Counted from the stretch's first letter, positions 1 to 12,483 are shown. The stretch is DNA of 64,000 bases from Exobasidium rhododendri (GCA_026210745.1 CP110632.1:1426001-1490000); one strand, 5' to 3'. Numbers and translations are program-made. Notes: a model not told the origin generated them from the sequence alone.

Positions 1-187
1 TGTGGGTGTAGAATTCAGGATGCAGTCGAGGGTTGGGAAGGTCTGGCACTGGCTCAGGTTTGGAATACATTGCTCTGTAGCGACTAATACCCCGCAGTGT
101 GCGAACGCGAGGGAGTGCATCTGTGGGCGACACAGAAAGGATGAGTGCGACTGCGATGGCAGCTGCAACCGTAGACGAGAACCTCAT
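1..187 (-). CDS. Secreted protein, 5' end only (cut by window edge)
   Basis: An open frame starts with ATG at 185-187 on the minus strand and runs off the left edge, giving 62 codons. The first 24 residues form a classic signal peptide: MRFSST, then a hydrophobic Ala/Val/Leu core, ending near SPTDA-LPR. The mature part is Arg- and Pro-rich (for example PEPVPDLPNPRLHPEF) and has no cysteine in the visible portion. I do not recognise the family. The protein is probably exported through the ER. An overlapping frame beginning at 278 also has a hydrophobic start but turns into a Cys/His/Arg-rich low-complexity tail and is less credible. The rest of the gene lies left of the window. Confidence 0.6.
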   Translation of the reverse strand, partial: MRFSSTVAAAIAVALILSVSPTDALPRVRTLRGISRYRAMYSKPEPVPDLPNPRLHPEFYTH

Positions 188-1110
188 AGTGGGCAAAAAG
201 AAAATAAGAATAAAAGAAAAGGAGGAGAAGGAGGGTTAGAAGAAGAAAAAGGACGGTGAACGAAGCAGTGATGGGCAACAGACCCGCTTGACAGTCATCT
301 GACTCTATCCCGCTTTATATCCGTCTACGTAGCATTATGTTCCTCTCTCTCTCTCAGGCTCATAAGCTAATAGCCAGACAAAAGGGCACACGGCAGCGGC
401 ACTATGCCCCCGTCAGATGGAGGGTTCAAGTGGAATCTAATCATGGAGCCCGCTGCGTAGACTTTTTAAGACGGGGCGTCTGACTGCTCCGGCATCTGTC
501 CTTGTCAATGAAGCCATCCCGAGTATAGAGCTGAGAGGAGGAACAAGGTACTGAACGTCTGGCTTGGGAAAAACTTTAGTGGTAGAAAACAGGAAGGTGA
601 ACGGAGGGTGCCTGAGTAGCCCTTGTTTCGTGTTGGGTGGGTCGGCGCCCGTCCTTTTACAAAGAAGTCAATACAACGCGAGCGCGAAAGTGATGGGAAT
701 AGCTTACTTTTTCTCGTGCATCGGGTGATTTAATAAAGAGAAGGAAAAATAGTGATCTTCACATCAGTGCAGCTGTTGGCAGACGATCTAAGCCCCTTTT
801 TCTCTCGCTGCGTTGTGACTTCAGAAGGGTGGATGCGATTCAGGGGCAGGCAGACTCCTTACTGAGCAGCAAGTTTGCATAATGTCAGTACAATTAATCG
901 AGTACTATCCCACGCTATCATGTTGTCAAAGGCAAACTTCGGCGTCAGACGATGCACTGTCACATGAAGAGGGGACAGGAGGATCAGGGACACAATTGGC
1001 GATCTTTATTAGTGGACGGGGCAAATGGAAGAAAGACTACAAGAAGATAAGAGAAAGACAACTTGCGGATATAACATGATACGGGAGAAAGAAAGAAGAA
1101 AAGAAAGTTC
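188..1110. other. Intergenic, 0.9 kb
   Basis: Upstream region of the secreted-protein gene and downstream region of the MFS transporter. It contains a short CT tract near 343-356 and a 65-codon open frame (882-1079, +) with no family features. I see no RNA gene or repeat. Confidence 0.5.
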
Positions 1111-2996
1111 TTACTGCTTGACCTCGTAGTTGTGAGCGAATTTAGAGTACTTGCGAAGAACATGACCGTAGCGATATAGTCCCCACATTGGCAGCATGAG
1201 CGCTAAGGAAAGTCCTGCAAGTAAGGTATAGCCCTTTCCAAGTCCTAGATTAACGAATATGGCCCTTGCAAAGATGGGAAATACGGATGCTATCAGGGAA
1301 CGAATGAGGTCGTTGGCTGTAAAGACGGAGGCTTGATGTTCTGGGTACGTAAAGGCCAAGTAGACGAGGATGGACTGGAATAGGTAGAACGTTGGAATGA
1401 CGTAAAGGCCTTGTGCGATTAAGGGCGACCAGTAGGAGATACTGGCCTTTGCTGTCCAACCTGTCCAAAGCAGACTGAGCAAGACTAGCGGTGAACTGAG
1501 CAGAGCGAGAATGACCCGATCTTCTGGATCGATGATTCCTTTCTGCAATTTGCGGATGAAGCGTGGGTCGAAGAAGTAGACGAGGTAGCAGATGTACCCA
1601 ATGAGAGCAACAGCGCCAAAAACACCCAAAGCGAGGAAGGGCAAGGTCTGTTCTGCAATACTCCAATGATAAATTTCACCGTATACGATGGGCACTGCTT
1701 CAAAGGCGCAATAGAAGATGGCGTAGATGAGACCGAGTAAGACACTTGAGTATAGAACGATTGGCTCGAATGAGATTCGAATCGGCATGTAGAGGCCCTC
1801 CACGAAAAAGTGCGTTGCAGAGAGTTTGGACTGGTTGATTTCACCTTGACTTCGAAGGCGATTGTCACCCGTCAACTTGCGCAATCGTTGTGCTCTTCGG
1901 TAGAGAATGTTGGCGGGTAGGGTCTCTGGAAGGAAGAACAAGACGTTGATGAGACCGAGACCACTCAGGGCGACGAACAGGTAGAGTGGTAGACGCCAGC
2001 TGACATTCTGCGCACTCCAGCCTGCGATGACGGGTGCTAGGACTGGTCCACAGACAGCTCCAGCAGCCTGAGAGGCGGGGGGGAAAGGGTCGTCAGCTCT
2101 ACATTAGCTTCGTAACGTGTCAAGATGGCACTCACCCAAATAGAGATAGCTTTGGGTAGTGCAAGGTCTTGCCAGATGTCGCCAAGTGTTGCTCCACCGG
2201 TAGCGAGAGCAGGTGAGCCGGCCATTCCAGCCAAGAATCTCATTGCGATGTGCACTCCATAAGACTCTGCTTTTGCTGCACCGACATTGAACATGACGAG
2301 AGCAAGCATGCTCGTCCAGTACGGTGTTGATCGACCAATCGAAGGAACATCGGAGGGGGGTGCAAGGAGAAGAGGTCCGACTCCGTAACCCATGATGAAC
2401 ACGCTCAAGCTCATGACACCCTTGGTACCGCTGACGTTGAACTCTTTGATCATCTCTGGAATCCCGGGTGTGACGATAGAAGAGCCGGCGTAGACACTGA
2501 AAGTTAGGATCGATATGCATAAGGTAGTGAGAATCTTGCGACCCAGTGGCCAGTTGACTGGATTCTCAGGATCCTCTGGACCATACCAGTCGACGATGAT
2601 CGTGTCGCTGCCCTCGGGTAGATCGACGTGAGGCACCTTTGGCGCTCTGCTCCTCGACTCCAATCGGGAGATGCCTTCTCCTTCTGGCAAGATCTTAGAT
2701 AGCGCACGACTCAAAGCCTGACCTCCTTCTTTGTTGGATTCTACGTCATCCTCTGACTCTCGAAGGGGGGGACTTTCACGTCTTGCCTTATCCTCTTCGA
2801 CTGATCCTGCGTACGTCTTTTCTGAAGGGGCCGAAGTGGAAGGACCTGTGGTGTTCTTCTGTGTGGTTTGTAATTTGTCGTTGAGGCTGTCGGGTATGAC
2901 AAAGCCAGCCGCCTCCTCACGCTTGGGTAAGAAGCGTCCTGAAGAGACGTTGTTCACGAATCGCCCCACGGGTGTTTCTGCAAAGTAGAAAGACAT
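1111..2996 (-). CDS. MFS drug:H+ antiporter (DHA1, FLR1/TPO-like)
   Basis: Two exons, 2136-2996 and 1111-2067, are separated by a 68-nt GTGAG...CTCAG intron and encode 605 residues. Residues 1-26 (MSFYFAETPVGRFVNNVSSG and following) resemble the N-terminus of fungal DHA1 multidrug or polyamine exporters. The hallmark DWYGPEDPENPVNWP lies at 136-150, just before the first membrane helix, and about 12 helices follow. A long cytosolic Ser/Glu-rich segment (about 35-120) precedes the transport core. The ATG at 2996 is the first ATG of the frame. The family exports drugs, polyamines or other small molecules across the plasma membrane in exchange for protons; the substrate cannot be read from sequence. 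It lies just downstream of, and in the same orientation as, an ABC transporter. Confidence 0.9.
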
Positions 2997-3926
2997 TCTA
3001 TACTCTATCGTCTTGTTTTTCTTTGGCAATTCTATCGGGAGCAGGTATGACAGACGAGGAAGATGTGGGAATTGCTGCTCCAAAAAGAAGTTTGGAAGAA
3101 TGGCAGTGAGAGGGCTGCCTCTTTATACCTCACGCCTTTCCTCCCTTCCGTGCAAGATTGCTCCGGAGGTAAGGAGAGAGCATGTCCTCTTCATCATTCT
3201 CGACGTTCTCCCTGATTGCGCTGAGTCTTGCCTGCCCTCCCATTTTCCGGTGAGTTTGCCCAAGATCTTGGCGCGGGTGGATGAAGCATGCTCTCTCTTT
3301 TACAACGGATTTAAGATCTAGTTCCATAAAAAGGCCGAATAAGGTGTGAGAATATCGTTATCGCCGTTCTGACACGAAGATGTGAATCTGGAAAGAGCAG
3401 ATTTGACAGCTGTGGAGCCAGCCTTCCCCCAATGCGCCGCGAGACTCCCCCTTTCTTAGACGCGCATACGCTAGTCGCTCCATGAAAGGGTGGAAAGGAT
3501 ATGAATTGGAAAGAAGATTTTGACCCTCGATAGAAAAGTGTGACTCCCCCCGTTTCGAGATGTCCTTAACAGCGCAGGAAGTGTCGGTTAAGGAACGAGG
3601 AAATCTATCTTGGCAGGTTGATAGAGAGCGTGCGATTCAGAGGGCAAAAGAGGGAGCGGAGGACGGATATAAGATGATGCACGCGCGCTCCTTACCTCAT
3701 CGAAGGAAAGAAAGCATGTCGCAAGGGGATCCACATGTGATGCGAGATTGCCTTGCGCAGTCTCAAGACTCTACTACAACGTTCAGTAATCTCCGTGAAA
3801 GGAGCTGCGCTGTTGAACGGCTTATGCAGATCTGCTTTTTAGAAAAGACTGCTCGCATCTTCCTGTTCAACGCGAAATTTTGTCGAGGCGAAGATCAGAA
3901 AGTATGGGAGATGGTTGACAGTATCA
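2997..3926. other. Intergenic between MFS and ABC transporter genes
   Basis: This 0.9 kb holds the promoter and leader of the MFS gene and the 3' end of the ABC gene, both on the minus strand. Open frames of 102-134 codons here (for example 3560-3964 +) run into the ABC coding end and show no protein-like composition. No repeat or RNA gene was seen. Confidence 0.4.
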
Positions 3927-6900
3927 TCAGCGCCGCTCTCGCATTTTCCAGTGTACGGCCATAAAGAGAAGGACAGAAAAGGCAAGGAGATAGCCACACG
4001 ACAGGATGATCAGGTTTCGATAGTAGCTATCATCTTGAAATCCAAACAACTTGCCCGAAAAGAGAGAGACCGGTGTCGAGATCGGTACCCCGTCTAGATT
4101 GTCGATCAGTTGGAGTCCCTTGAGTTCGTTCGTTGCTACTGCTTCCAGCGCAAACTTCGATGGACAAAGCCATCGAATCCATCGAACAGCTTTCGGCATG
4201 TTTTCCAAGTTCAAAATGAAGCCTGCGAAGACCAGATTGAAGAGAATGAACAAGGCACCGTAGAGAATCGCCGTGGAGGCTTCTTCAAAGAGAGCAGCGA
4301 GGAGCATCTCGTATATGCTGACCACCCAGTTGAAGATGACAGTGATGAGCAAGAATTGAAAGAAGAGACCAGCGCTGGGATGAAGTCCCACCATCCAATA
4401 GATGATGCAGACAATAAGGATCGATGGAATCAGTCGCTGTAAGACAAGGTCGTAGGCTAGGTGCGACGAAACCCATGACCAGGGTGAGTAGAGTCCGTTC
4501 GCTCTCTCCCGCATCATGAGCAATCTTTCTTTTGCGAACCCAGTCAGGGCAGACAGGGAAGTGAAGAGGATGAAGATGTAGATGAAGAAGATGGACCCCA
4601 CTCGATTCTGGAAGCCGCCAATGTCCAGAGAGACGTGAAAGAAGCAGGCTCCCGCAAGTAGTGAAATGACAATCGAGCCAACGACGTGGGTAAGTGGACC
4701 AGACAGATCTCGACGTGTCATGATCCAGGCTCGATGCAGAAGAGCGTGTAGTTGCGTCAAGAAGGTGGTGATGGGACGGTCACCTCCATGATGAAAAGGA
4801 AGCCTCGTCTTGATGTGTTGTTGCAAGTCTGATCCGTGGGTGGACAAGCTTTCCTTGTCGGTGATGCGAGGCGTCGGGGAAAAGGTACCACGTTGTTGGA
4901 ACGCATAAGAGAGGAGTGCATCGGCGACGTTGTATCCTACAGGTACAGGCATGCCATTTGCTTGACAGAAATCGATTGCTTCGCCAGGTCTTCCCTGGAA
5001 GATTGTGCTGCCTTGATCAAGCAGGATGACCCTGTCTGCCATTTGAAAGATCTCCGAAGAGGGTTGATGGAGCGTGGCAATGACCGTCGTACCAGTCTCT
5101 GCTCCAGAGGCTAAAGTGCGCAATGCCGACATGACTCGAAGCGCAGAGTACGCATCCAAGCCACTCGTCGATTCGTCGCAGATCAGTATTTTCGGTTGAG
5201 CGACAAGTGCAACACCCAAGCTAAGTCGACGACGTTCTCCGCCAGAGATGCCTCTAGTTCGAGCATCTCCTACTCTGTGTCCTGCAATGTGACTCAAGCC
5301 CAGTGTCGTCATGATAGAGTCGATCAATCGCTCTCGTTCCTGCAAGGGCACTGCTTCTGAGTTGCTCAGCTCGGCAGCAAAGGACATCGATTCGCGGACG
5401 GTCATATAACCGGGCAAGCAGATCGAGTCGTCTTGATCCACCACCGCTATTCGACGTCTCCGTTCTCGACTTCGTAGCTGGATCTCTTCCTCGGACAGGT
5501 AGTAGAGCTGCCCTCCGATCTGCCCCGTCTTCAATCTGCCGCCAAGAATATCCATCAAGGAGCTCTTCCCGGCTCCACTTGCACCGATGATGATGGTTAA
5601 AAGACCTGGCTCAGCCTGACAAGAGACGTTATTCAATATGAGACCGTGACTGCGATCGTTGGCTTCGCCTTCCAGAGTCTGCATCGTGCCGAGCTCGTAG
5701 GAGTCTTCACGTTCTCTGCTTCGACTACCTCGCCTGCGTTTGAAGAGGAGAGGTACGGCAGAGGAGTGACGTACGCCTTTGACTCGGTAGTGTATATTCT
5801 CCCATCCCAGTCCAACAGCTTTGCCATCGTCTACGAGGATTCCCTTCCTAGCGGCTCGTAACAGCATGTAGCCCCAACCAAAGACGGCCAGGAGGGCAGC
5901 GATTGCGACGCCAAGGAGAGTAAGGCCAGCGACCACTCCGCCCGACAGATGCGATCCTTTTGCTACAGCGGCAATCTGACTTGCCGCTATCCAGTCTTGC
6001 TCCAGGGCATACTGACTGAGACACTGTCCAAAGGTGCAATTCTTGAGCGGCAGGCCAGCCGTTCCTACAAATTGATTCAGTGTCGTACTCTTGAAAGCGC
6101 ACGAGGTTGTGCTTTGGCTCGGATCAAGATAATCACACGGGAAATCCAGTTCACCACTGAGTCCATCGATGACGCTTGCCAGAGAAAACGAGGGATTGCT
6201 ACAGATCTTAGAGGAAGGTATGCAGTAGCACTGCAGCGTATCGCAGCTCCAATTCTCGGTACCAAGAATAGCAGAAGAACCGACAGAAGACGTTGTGTTG
6301 GTACTAGAGCAGCCTGTAGACTGGCAGTAGAACTGGCGAGGTAGTCATTAAGATTTGGGTCTCACCTTCTATTGCTCGGGACCGCCTCATCGAAATTAAC
6401 ACTCACCTGCTCGATCCCATCGAGAAAGACTTGCGAGTAGGATGAATTGGCAGAAGCATTCCAACTACTCAAGCCAGTCGTGTCCCAATCCGGTACGTTG
6501 GCCACCTTGATTGCTGTGAGTGTGATTTTGCCGGGGAATAAGGCCGACAGGGTAGGTTGATCTACATCGCACTGCACGTTTGTCTGAGTGATGGCCTTGG
6601 GTTGATTGTCGCAAGTCAACGTATTATTGACGCTCAATAAGCCGGAAGACGCAACACCGGAGCTCCCTCTTCCCACCGCACTCTGACGAAGACTGCATGA
6701 AGTGATGCCTGAGCAGATGTTGCAATTGAGACCGGTGAAGCCAGCGTCGCAAGTAGAACACAATTCGGTTGAGTTGGCCTTGTCCACCCTCGCTGACGGT
6801 GCCACGAATGTTGAGTTGCACGTTGCTATCTCGCAGTCGGCCCCACCCAGACCTGGCGGACATTGACGGTACTGCTCGTTGATAAGGGAGGAACCGGAAG

Positions 6901-6990
6901 ATCAGCGATACTTTGCAGCTGCATGTAATGAGCCCTCGCATTTCATTTCGAGCTCACCAGGCTCAGAGTCGAATTGGAAACAACAGACAT
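3927..6990 (-). CDS. ADP1: ADP1-like ABCG half-transporter with EGF-like ectodomain
   Basis: Proposed exons are 6958-6990, 6407-6871 and 3927-6332 (about 967 residues). The middle and last joins are firm: a 74-nt intron (6333-6406, CAG|GTGAGT to CGCCAG) links two Cys-rich segments in frame. The ectodomain has EGF-like cysteine spacing (CDAGFTGLNCNIC) and many N-glycosylation sequons. A membrane helix lies near 297-325. The nucleotide-binding domain has Walker A GASGAGKSS (about 416-424), signature ISGGERRR (about 528) and Walker B ILICDEST with the catalytic Glu, followed by an H-loop ATLHQP. Six C-terminal helices follow. Domain order matches yeast Adp1, a poorly characterised ABCG protein. 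The first exon is uncertain because the 11-residue start proposed here lacks a signal peptide, so an upstream leader exon may be missing. Confidence 0.8.
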
Positions 6991-7850
6991 GAATGCTGAT
7001 CTTCGAGTGATCTTCTGCCGCAGTCTTCCTGACAGACGTAGCTATGATCAGGAAGGGCAGAAAGTTCACATATCACCTCCGCTGATCGCGTCACTTTTCT
7101 CTTGTCAGCCGCTTCGCAGGCGCCTCTTCCATCCTTTCCTCTCCAGTATACAATGCCAGCTAAAAAAGCGTGGCTTTGACGCCCAAATTCAGACGCGGTA
7201 CAGGGATCCTCAACATCTAAATCAGTGGGTCTCGTCTTACGCACGACAAGTCTCGTCAGTCACAAGTAATCGTCGCGAGCAGAGAGAGTACTCTCCTTGA
7301 GAGCTGCTTCGATGGCTTGCTCAGACGTATCCTCCAGCCGCCGGTGCCAATAATAATTTAGACAGGAAGGCAGCAAATCCCCCGCCCCCCGCGCCGCTCT
7401 CCTTTGGGCGAACGCATGTGAAGGAGATGCAGGCTAATGCAAGTCATCGCCTCGTATACATATGACACCTTCTAACTTCCTTACTTAGCAGAGAGGACAG
7501 GGAGGAATAGCGTAAAAAGTGAAACTTTAATTCAACCCGATCCAGACCACACATTTCCTTCTTCTATTCAAAAAAGTAAGAAAAGGCATTCATACCTTAT
7601 CTGGTGAGACGTCTCGCTCGGACCAGCGCTGGGAAAAATGAATCGGCAGGATAGAGAGAGCAGGGAGAGGGGAGAGGGAGAGATAGGGCAAGATGCTGCG
7701 ATGTAATTTAGCAGTGTGGGCGTACAGAGAGTGGGGTCTTGCAGTGGATAGGCGGACGAGGTGATCGACAGACCCCACCACTCCCTTCTCCGTCCGACTT
7801 CCTTCCACATACCACCTTCCTACCCGTGCTACCTCCCTCCGACTACGACG
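6991..7850. other. Divergent promoter region, ABC transporter / surface protein
   Basis: This 0.86-kb interval lies between two divergently transcribed genes. It may hide the signal-peptide exon of the ABC gene (see that entry). About 7600-7850 is purine/pyrimidine-skewed and probably includes the leader of the plus-strand gene. A hydrophobic stretch encoded on the minus strand near 7020-7065 lacks an ATG. Confidence 0.4.
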
Positions 7851-8865
7851 ATGATGACGCGGACATTTACCTTGCTTGCATTGTTCGGTACAATCTTCTT
7901 GACCAACGTCAGGGCTGAGATCGTCTTGACAATTAACGACGTGAGCTGCTCAAACCTCTCCCTCTCCATCAATGCGACGCGGAGTGAATACCTGGCCATG
8001 CCGCCGTACTTGCGGATCAGCATTGAGAGTGAGTGGGCACTGTACACGTACGACGGCAAGACTGTGTGATAGAGAGAGTCGCTCTCTGAAACCCTCTTCG
8101 CTCTTCTTCGCACCTTTGCTCAGATCAAACCCAGATAGCGTCGCTTCCTACTCCCACAACTCTGCCGCAATACGGGACGGCACTCATGCTGACGGAGACT
8201 GTCAACCTCACCCAAGCTTTTGTGTTGCCAGACGGAAGCTACCCCATCACGGTGAGACGAAGGGAATTGCTCTCACTTGACATTCTCTGTTCGTTCCCAT
8301 GCTGACGTTCTTGCTCTACATTTCCACTTCCTAACCGATCTACCAGCTTGAGATGGTTAGCAGCGTAAACTCCAACCAGTCCATCGCCACCTTCACGCTC
8401 GACAACGATATCACGTTCAAAGGCTGTTATGCCGGCAGTACGACTGTATCAGAGACGTCAGAGACTTCAGCGGTGGCATCTGCTTCTCTCAGCCCTTCCT
8501 ATCTCTCCTCCATTGCATCCGCATCCGCAGCATCAACGGCATCATCGTCAATAACTTCCATCAATCCCAATTCATACTATCCAGGCATTGGAATACCCAC
8601 TCATGGCGTCTTCCCTGAAGGTAGTCAGGATACCGCTTCCGGTCTAAGCTCTGGAAGCAAGATCGGCATTACAATTGGTGTCTTGGCAGCAGCCCTCGTA
8701 GCGACAGTATTGGCCATGGCCCTTGTGTACCGTCGATGGAAGCAGAAGCAAGCAGGGAATACGTCGAGAGGCAGTAAGGCAGCAAGGTTCGCGAACGGTC
8801 GATGGGTCACGGAAGAAGATCGAAACAGTGCAGAGTTAAAAGAGGTGAACGCATATCAAGTCTAG
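7851..8865 (+). CDS. Ser-rich single-pass cell-surface protein
   Basis: Three exons, 7851-8028, 8124-8251 and 8347-8865, join in frame to give 274 residues. Residues 1-22 are a signal peptide (MMTRTFTLLALFGTIFLTNVRA). A small beta-rich ectodomain with several N-x-S/T sites follows. Next comes a Ser/Ala/Thr-rich mucin-like stalk (about 135-190), a membrane helix (IGITIGVLAAALVATVLAMA), and a short basic cytosolic tail. This layout resembles fungal wall sensors or adhesins (Mid2- or WSC-like architecture), but no WSC cysteine pattern is present, so the function is unknown. The second intron boundary was chosen because only phase 0 (...YPIT|LEMVSS) keeps the stalk in frame. Confidence 0.75.
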
Positions 8866-9009
8866 GAGGGAGCCCTTACCCTTTGGATCGCCTCCCGTCT
8901 TTGTATCTTTCCCTTTGTCTTCGTTTCCCCCTCCTCTCTCTGTATTTTGGTCTCTCCTACTCTGCTAGCACGCATCTATATTATTACAAACGTCTCATTA
9001 GTGCACGAT

Positions 9010-12000
9010 TTATTGTCTGCCTTCTTCTGCCAATAATGTATCGACCTCCTTCCAGGGCCTCTCATCGACTAGGAAGTAAGTAAAAGGTCCACACGGAGAG
9101 AGCTCGTCGCTGCGTTGAGATGATCCCCACACGCCATAGATGGGTGCCTTTGTGCCAGGAGGCCCGGGTTGTATTCCACTCAAAGACCATCGATCTTCTC
9201 CATCGTATCGATGCACCAAATCCCAATGCAATCCAACAATGGCCCTCTCCTCGTCTGTCGGTGTGTCATCCCTGCTATAGTACTCTTCATTCGCAGTAGC
9301 GAAGATTGGTCGAACAACGCCATGCACTTGTCCCCGTGGTAGTGGGGGGCCTTCATCGTATGTTAGCGTGTGACCTTTGAACCGAAGTGGTGGATATTTT
9401 GCACTCTTTGGTCCCTCTAATTCTTCTATCACTTCTTCTCGTTTATTTGCTGCAACCTGCTCAGCTATCGGTAGCAATTCTAGACGCAGCTGAAGACAGT
9501 CACCTACCGCTTCCCTCTCATTCTTGAGACTGGGCATGATGCCAGGATTGCCGAGGGGAAGAGGTCTGGTAGGATCAGAAGAATTAGACGATTCAGGAAG
9601 GCCTCGAGTGATCGGGTCTCTAGCATTGAAAGTCGCCCATTTGCTCCAGTCGAGGAAAGCGTATCTGAAGGAAGATCAAAAGAAGGAATAAGTCAAAGTC
9701 TGATGGGAAGAAGCGGGGTAATTATACTCACGTTCCGATCCAAGTGCTCTCCACTGCAGCGTAGTCAAACGGTTTTTCCTTCGAGTCGTCGGCAGGCTCT
9801 TCTGTTTTCGCGTCGCCGTCCTCCTTTATCCCGGGGACCCTCCTTGAATCACCTCGAGACATGTTCCAGCCACAAGGTAAGCACAGTAGATTCCTCCACT
9901 CTTGGTAGAAGAGCCCACTGCCTTGATGAGAATATAGGTTCCTTGCTTCTGCATCTCGACCAGTCAGCGATCGAGCAGAGTCTGGCAATTTGAACGACCT
10001 TCCCCAGCCATGGTTGACGACTGCGTGACGAATGTTGCAGAACATGACGATCATAATCGATTCAACAATCACCCAATCGATTCGCTTCTCCATCCTCCAG
10101 ACGTTCTGCAGTGGAACGGTGCCACCTTCATCTGTCGATTCTCCATTCTGCGCGTCTTCCCTCTTGCCTTCTTTATTCTTTCCGTCTTTCTTGAGATGGC
10201 TCACTTGACGCCCAGTCTTGAAGTTGTGCTCCGTCATGGCTCGCTTCAATCGCTTGCTCTCGTGGTAAGGGTAGAGTCCATGGCTTAGTGCTATTGCCAT
10301 CTCTCTTACCTCCATGATCAGCAAGTCTTCGTCATCCTCTTCGTCTTCTTCGTGGAGATTATAGTCGGAATCGTCGGAAGCATCATCAGGGTGCTCATTG
10401 ACTGCATCCACGTCAGATTGGCTAATCGTACCGTCTGCAATGGCATGCTCAATGGCATTGACCATACGATGCGAGTTGTCCAGATCGATCTGCACGGTAG
10501 GCAGTCCACCGTGATCATCCAATTCGGCATAATCACCTGAAGGAGTAGCAGATTCAGATTCCTCCTCACCAACGAACAAAGGCGTATTCTCCCCTTCTTC
10601 CTCCTCATCATCGTCTTCGTTCCCCTCGATTTCGTCTCTTGCAAGGCGATGTTCTGCCCTGTTGCCGTCGATCGGCTCCCACCTCTCTCTCCAAGCTCTC
10701 AATGGCGCATAACCGTTCTCGGGACCATAATTGGCAGTATCATACACAATCTCCCTAGCTTGCCCTCGCAAACGATCATCACCATCATACCCACTCTCAC
10801 TTCCGAGTGGCTGCTCGAATGGTTGATGGTGGTGGTGATGATGATGATGATGATGATGGAAATGACGATGGGTTTGCAAGGACTCGTCACCCTCCTCTTC
10901 TTCTTCCCCTTCCTCTTCTTCATCGTCATCTTGTGATTCCTGGTCTGACTCCCCCTCATCCTCTTCCTCACCCTGCTCCTCTCTAGCCTCACTTGCCACT
11001 GCCGCGTTCATCTTCTTGCTTCCTTCCTTGTTTGGTCGGATACCATGCAAAACATGCAGCTCAGCGGCAAGTTGCACATCGACCATCTCTACTTCTTCTA
11101 AAGAAGTGATTTCTTGACCGTCGTCCAGGTCTATGAGATTGTTGCCTTCCTTGTCATAGAGAAGGTGATGCAATTCCGGTGGATACGCATTCAACAACAA
11201 TCTCGCCGATCTCCTTCGACTTTTGGCAGCAGTGCCACTTGAGCCTTTGCTGCGCTTTCCATCTCGCAGCATGCTTGTGTAGGAAGTCGACCTGTTGCGC
11301 TTCTCGCTGCCTCCTCCTCCTCCTCCTCTCTTCATGGAGACCTCGCCGAAGCCCTTGCCATACTTTTCATTAAGTGTAGTGAGTTGCCACTCCCTCAGAC
11401 GAGTTATATCTGTTCGCGGATAGATCAACTTCTTGTAGGAATCGCAATCCTGACTCGAAGTCAGCAAGTCCAGGAGATATTGACTGCTTAGACTCTCTTT
11501 CACGTCAGGCTTTTCGTCGGGTGATATAAATTGACGAGATCTGACGACAGAGAGCAAAGTTCGCATTGTTTCGTTGTAGTTGGAGACCAGATCAATAGGC
11601 CGAGACTGAAGCTTTTTGATCCTCTTTTCCGCCCATGTTCTCCTTTGAACTTGTTTCTTGTACTCGAACGTATCCGGGTGATCGAAAGAGGGACAGTCAA
11701 TGTAGAGCTTTCTTGCGCCTCCCTCCTGCACATCCTCTTTGCCCTCTTGCTTCCCCTTTCCTTTATTTGAGAGGGAAAGCTTCGACTTGGGACAGTGTTG
11801 TGTGAGGATGGGATCAAGCACGCCTACCCGAGGGCAGTCCCATCTCAGCCGATAGACCTGTTTCCATAGGTGCTCCGAGGCTGTGACATGAGCATTCAAA
11901 GATCGGCAGGTCTGACATAGTGCAGAAAGATCCGAGGGCGACAATAACGATAGAATTTGATGTAGAAGCTCCGAGGGAAGACCAGTCAATGTGAAGCAGC

Positions 12001-12013
12001 TACCAACTTCCAT
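9010..12013 (-). CDS. Large F-box protein (FBXO31-like C-terminal domain)
   Basis: Exons 9732-12013 and 9010-9664, separated by a 67-nt intron with AC|A joining codons, encode 978 residues. An F-box (LTGLPSELLHQILSLLSPSD) opens the protein at about residue 8, predicting Skp1 binding in an SCF ubiquitin ligase. The middle (about 330-600) is extremely acidic and includes a run of about 12 histidines near residue 385. The C-terminal region (from YAFLDWSKWATFNARDP to GVWGSSQRSDE...GPF) follows the pattern of the fungal F-box C-terminal domain related to FBXO31, presumed to bind substrate. The acidic stretches look like linkers. Its target is not predictable. It is divergent from a second F-box gene starting 470 bp away. 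Confidence 0.8.
10824..10869 (-). repeat. CAT/CAC codon run encoding poly-His
   Basis: A (GTG/ATG)n trinucleotide array on the plus strand reads as about 12 consecutive His codons on the minus strand inside the acidic linker of the F-box protein. Mixed CAT and CAC codons suggest a maintained rather than freshly slipped tract. Confidence 0.8.
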
Positions 12014-12483
12014 GGCTCGAGATTCTTGTGAGGTTGGGGATCCAAAGGTGGTGGGTATCCCATTATCTGGGGTCTGGGGGTTGCAAACCAGTAGCAGCTC
12101 AGTTTCAAAATCACTATCGCCTACCTCCTTGCTTAGTCATTCAAAATTACTAGCGAATAGATACAACAATCGATACAACATAATATTCTTACAAGGCGAC
12201 GCACAAGCCAGCCTGGTGACCCTGCATCGAAAGTGTTGCCAGATCGAGCATCGTTGGCCTCTTCCACATCGAAGGTCGCCGTCGAGGAAGGATCTTAGCA
12301 GTGATCTCACCAAGCGATTCACACTCGAGAAGTATTACGAAATCAAGCATATAGATTGCCATCACATTGTCCAAGCAGACACGGATGATATTGGCCTCGT
12401 TGTGACCCACACGACCACAACCATTCTGCTCCACACTCCTAGCCTTATCCACCCCCCGCATTCATTGACACGACCTGGACAGG
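12014..12483. other. Shared promoter between two divergent F-box genes
   Basis: 470 bp separate the start codons of the two F-box genes. No other coding signal was found. Co-regulation is possible but untested. Confidence 0.45.

Noticed and set aside
84-278. 64-codon frame with a Leu/Phe-rich start overlapping the first gene
   Set aside because: It turns into a Cys/Arg-rich tail out of phase with the better signal-peptide frame starting at 187.
3560-3964. 134-codon open frame on the plus strand
   Set aside because: It overlaps the 3' end of the ABC transporter gene and has no recognisable motif; likely chance.
10649-10992. Met/Arg-rich open frames on both strands around the His run
   Set aside because: They are shadows of the acidic repeat region of the F-box gene.
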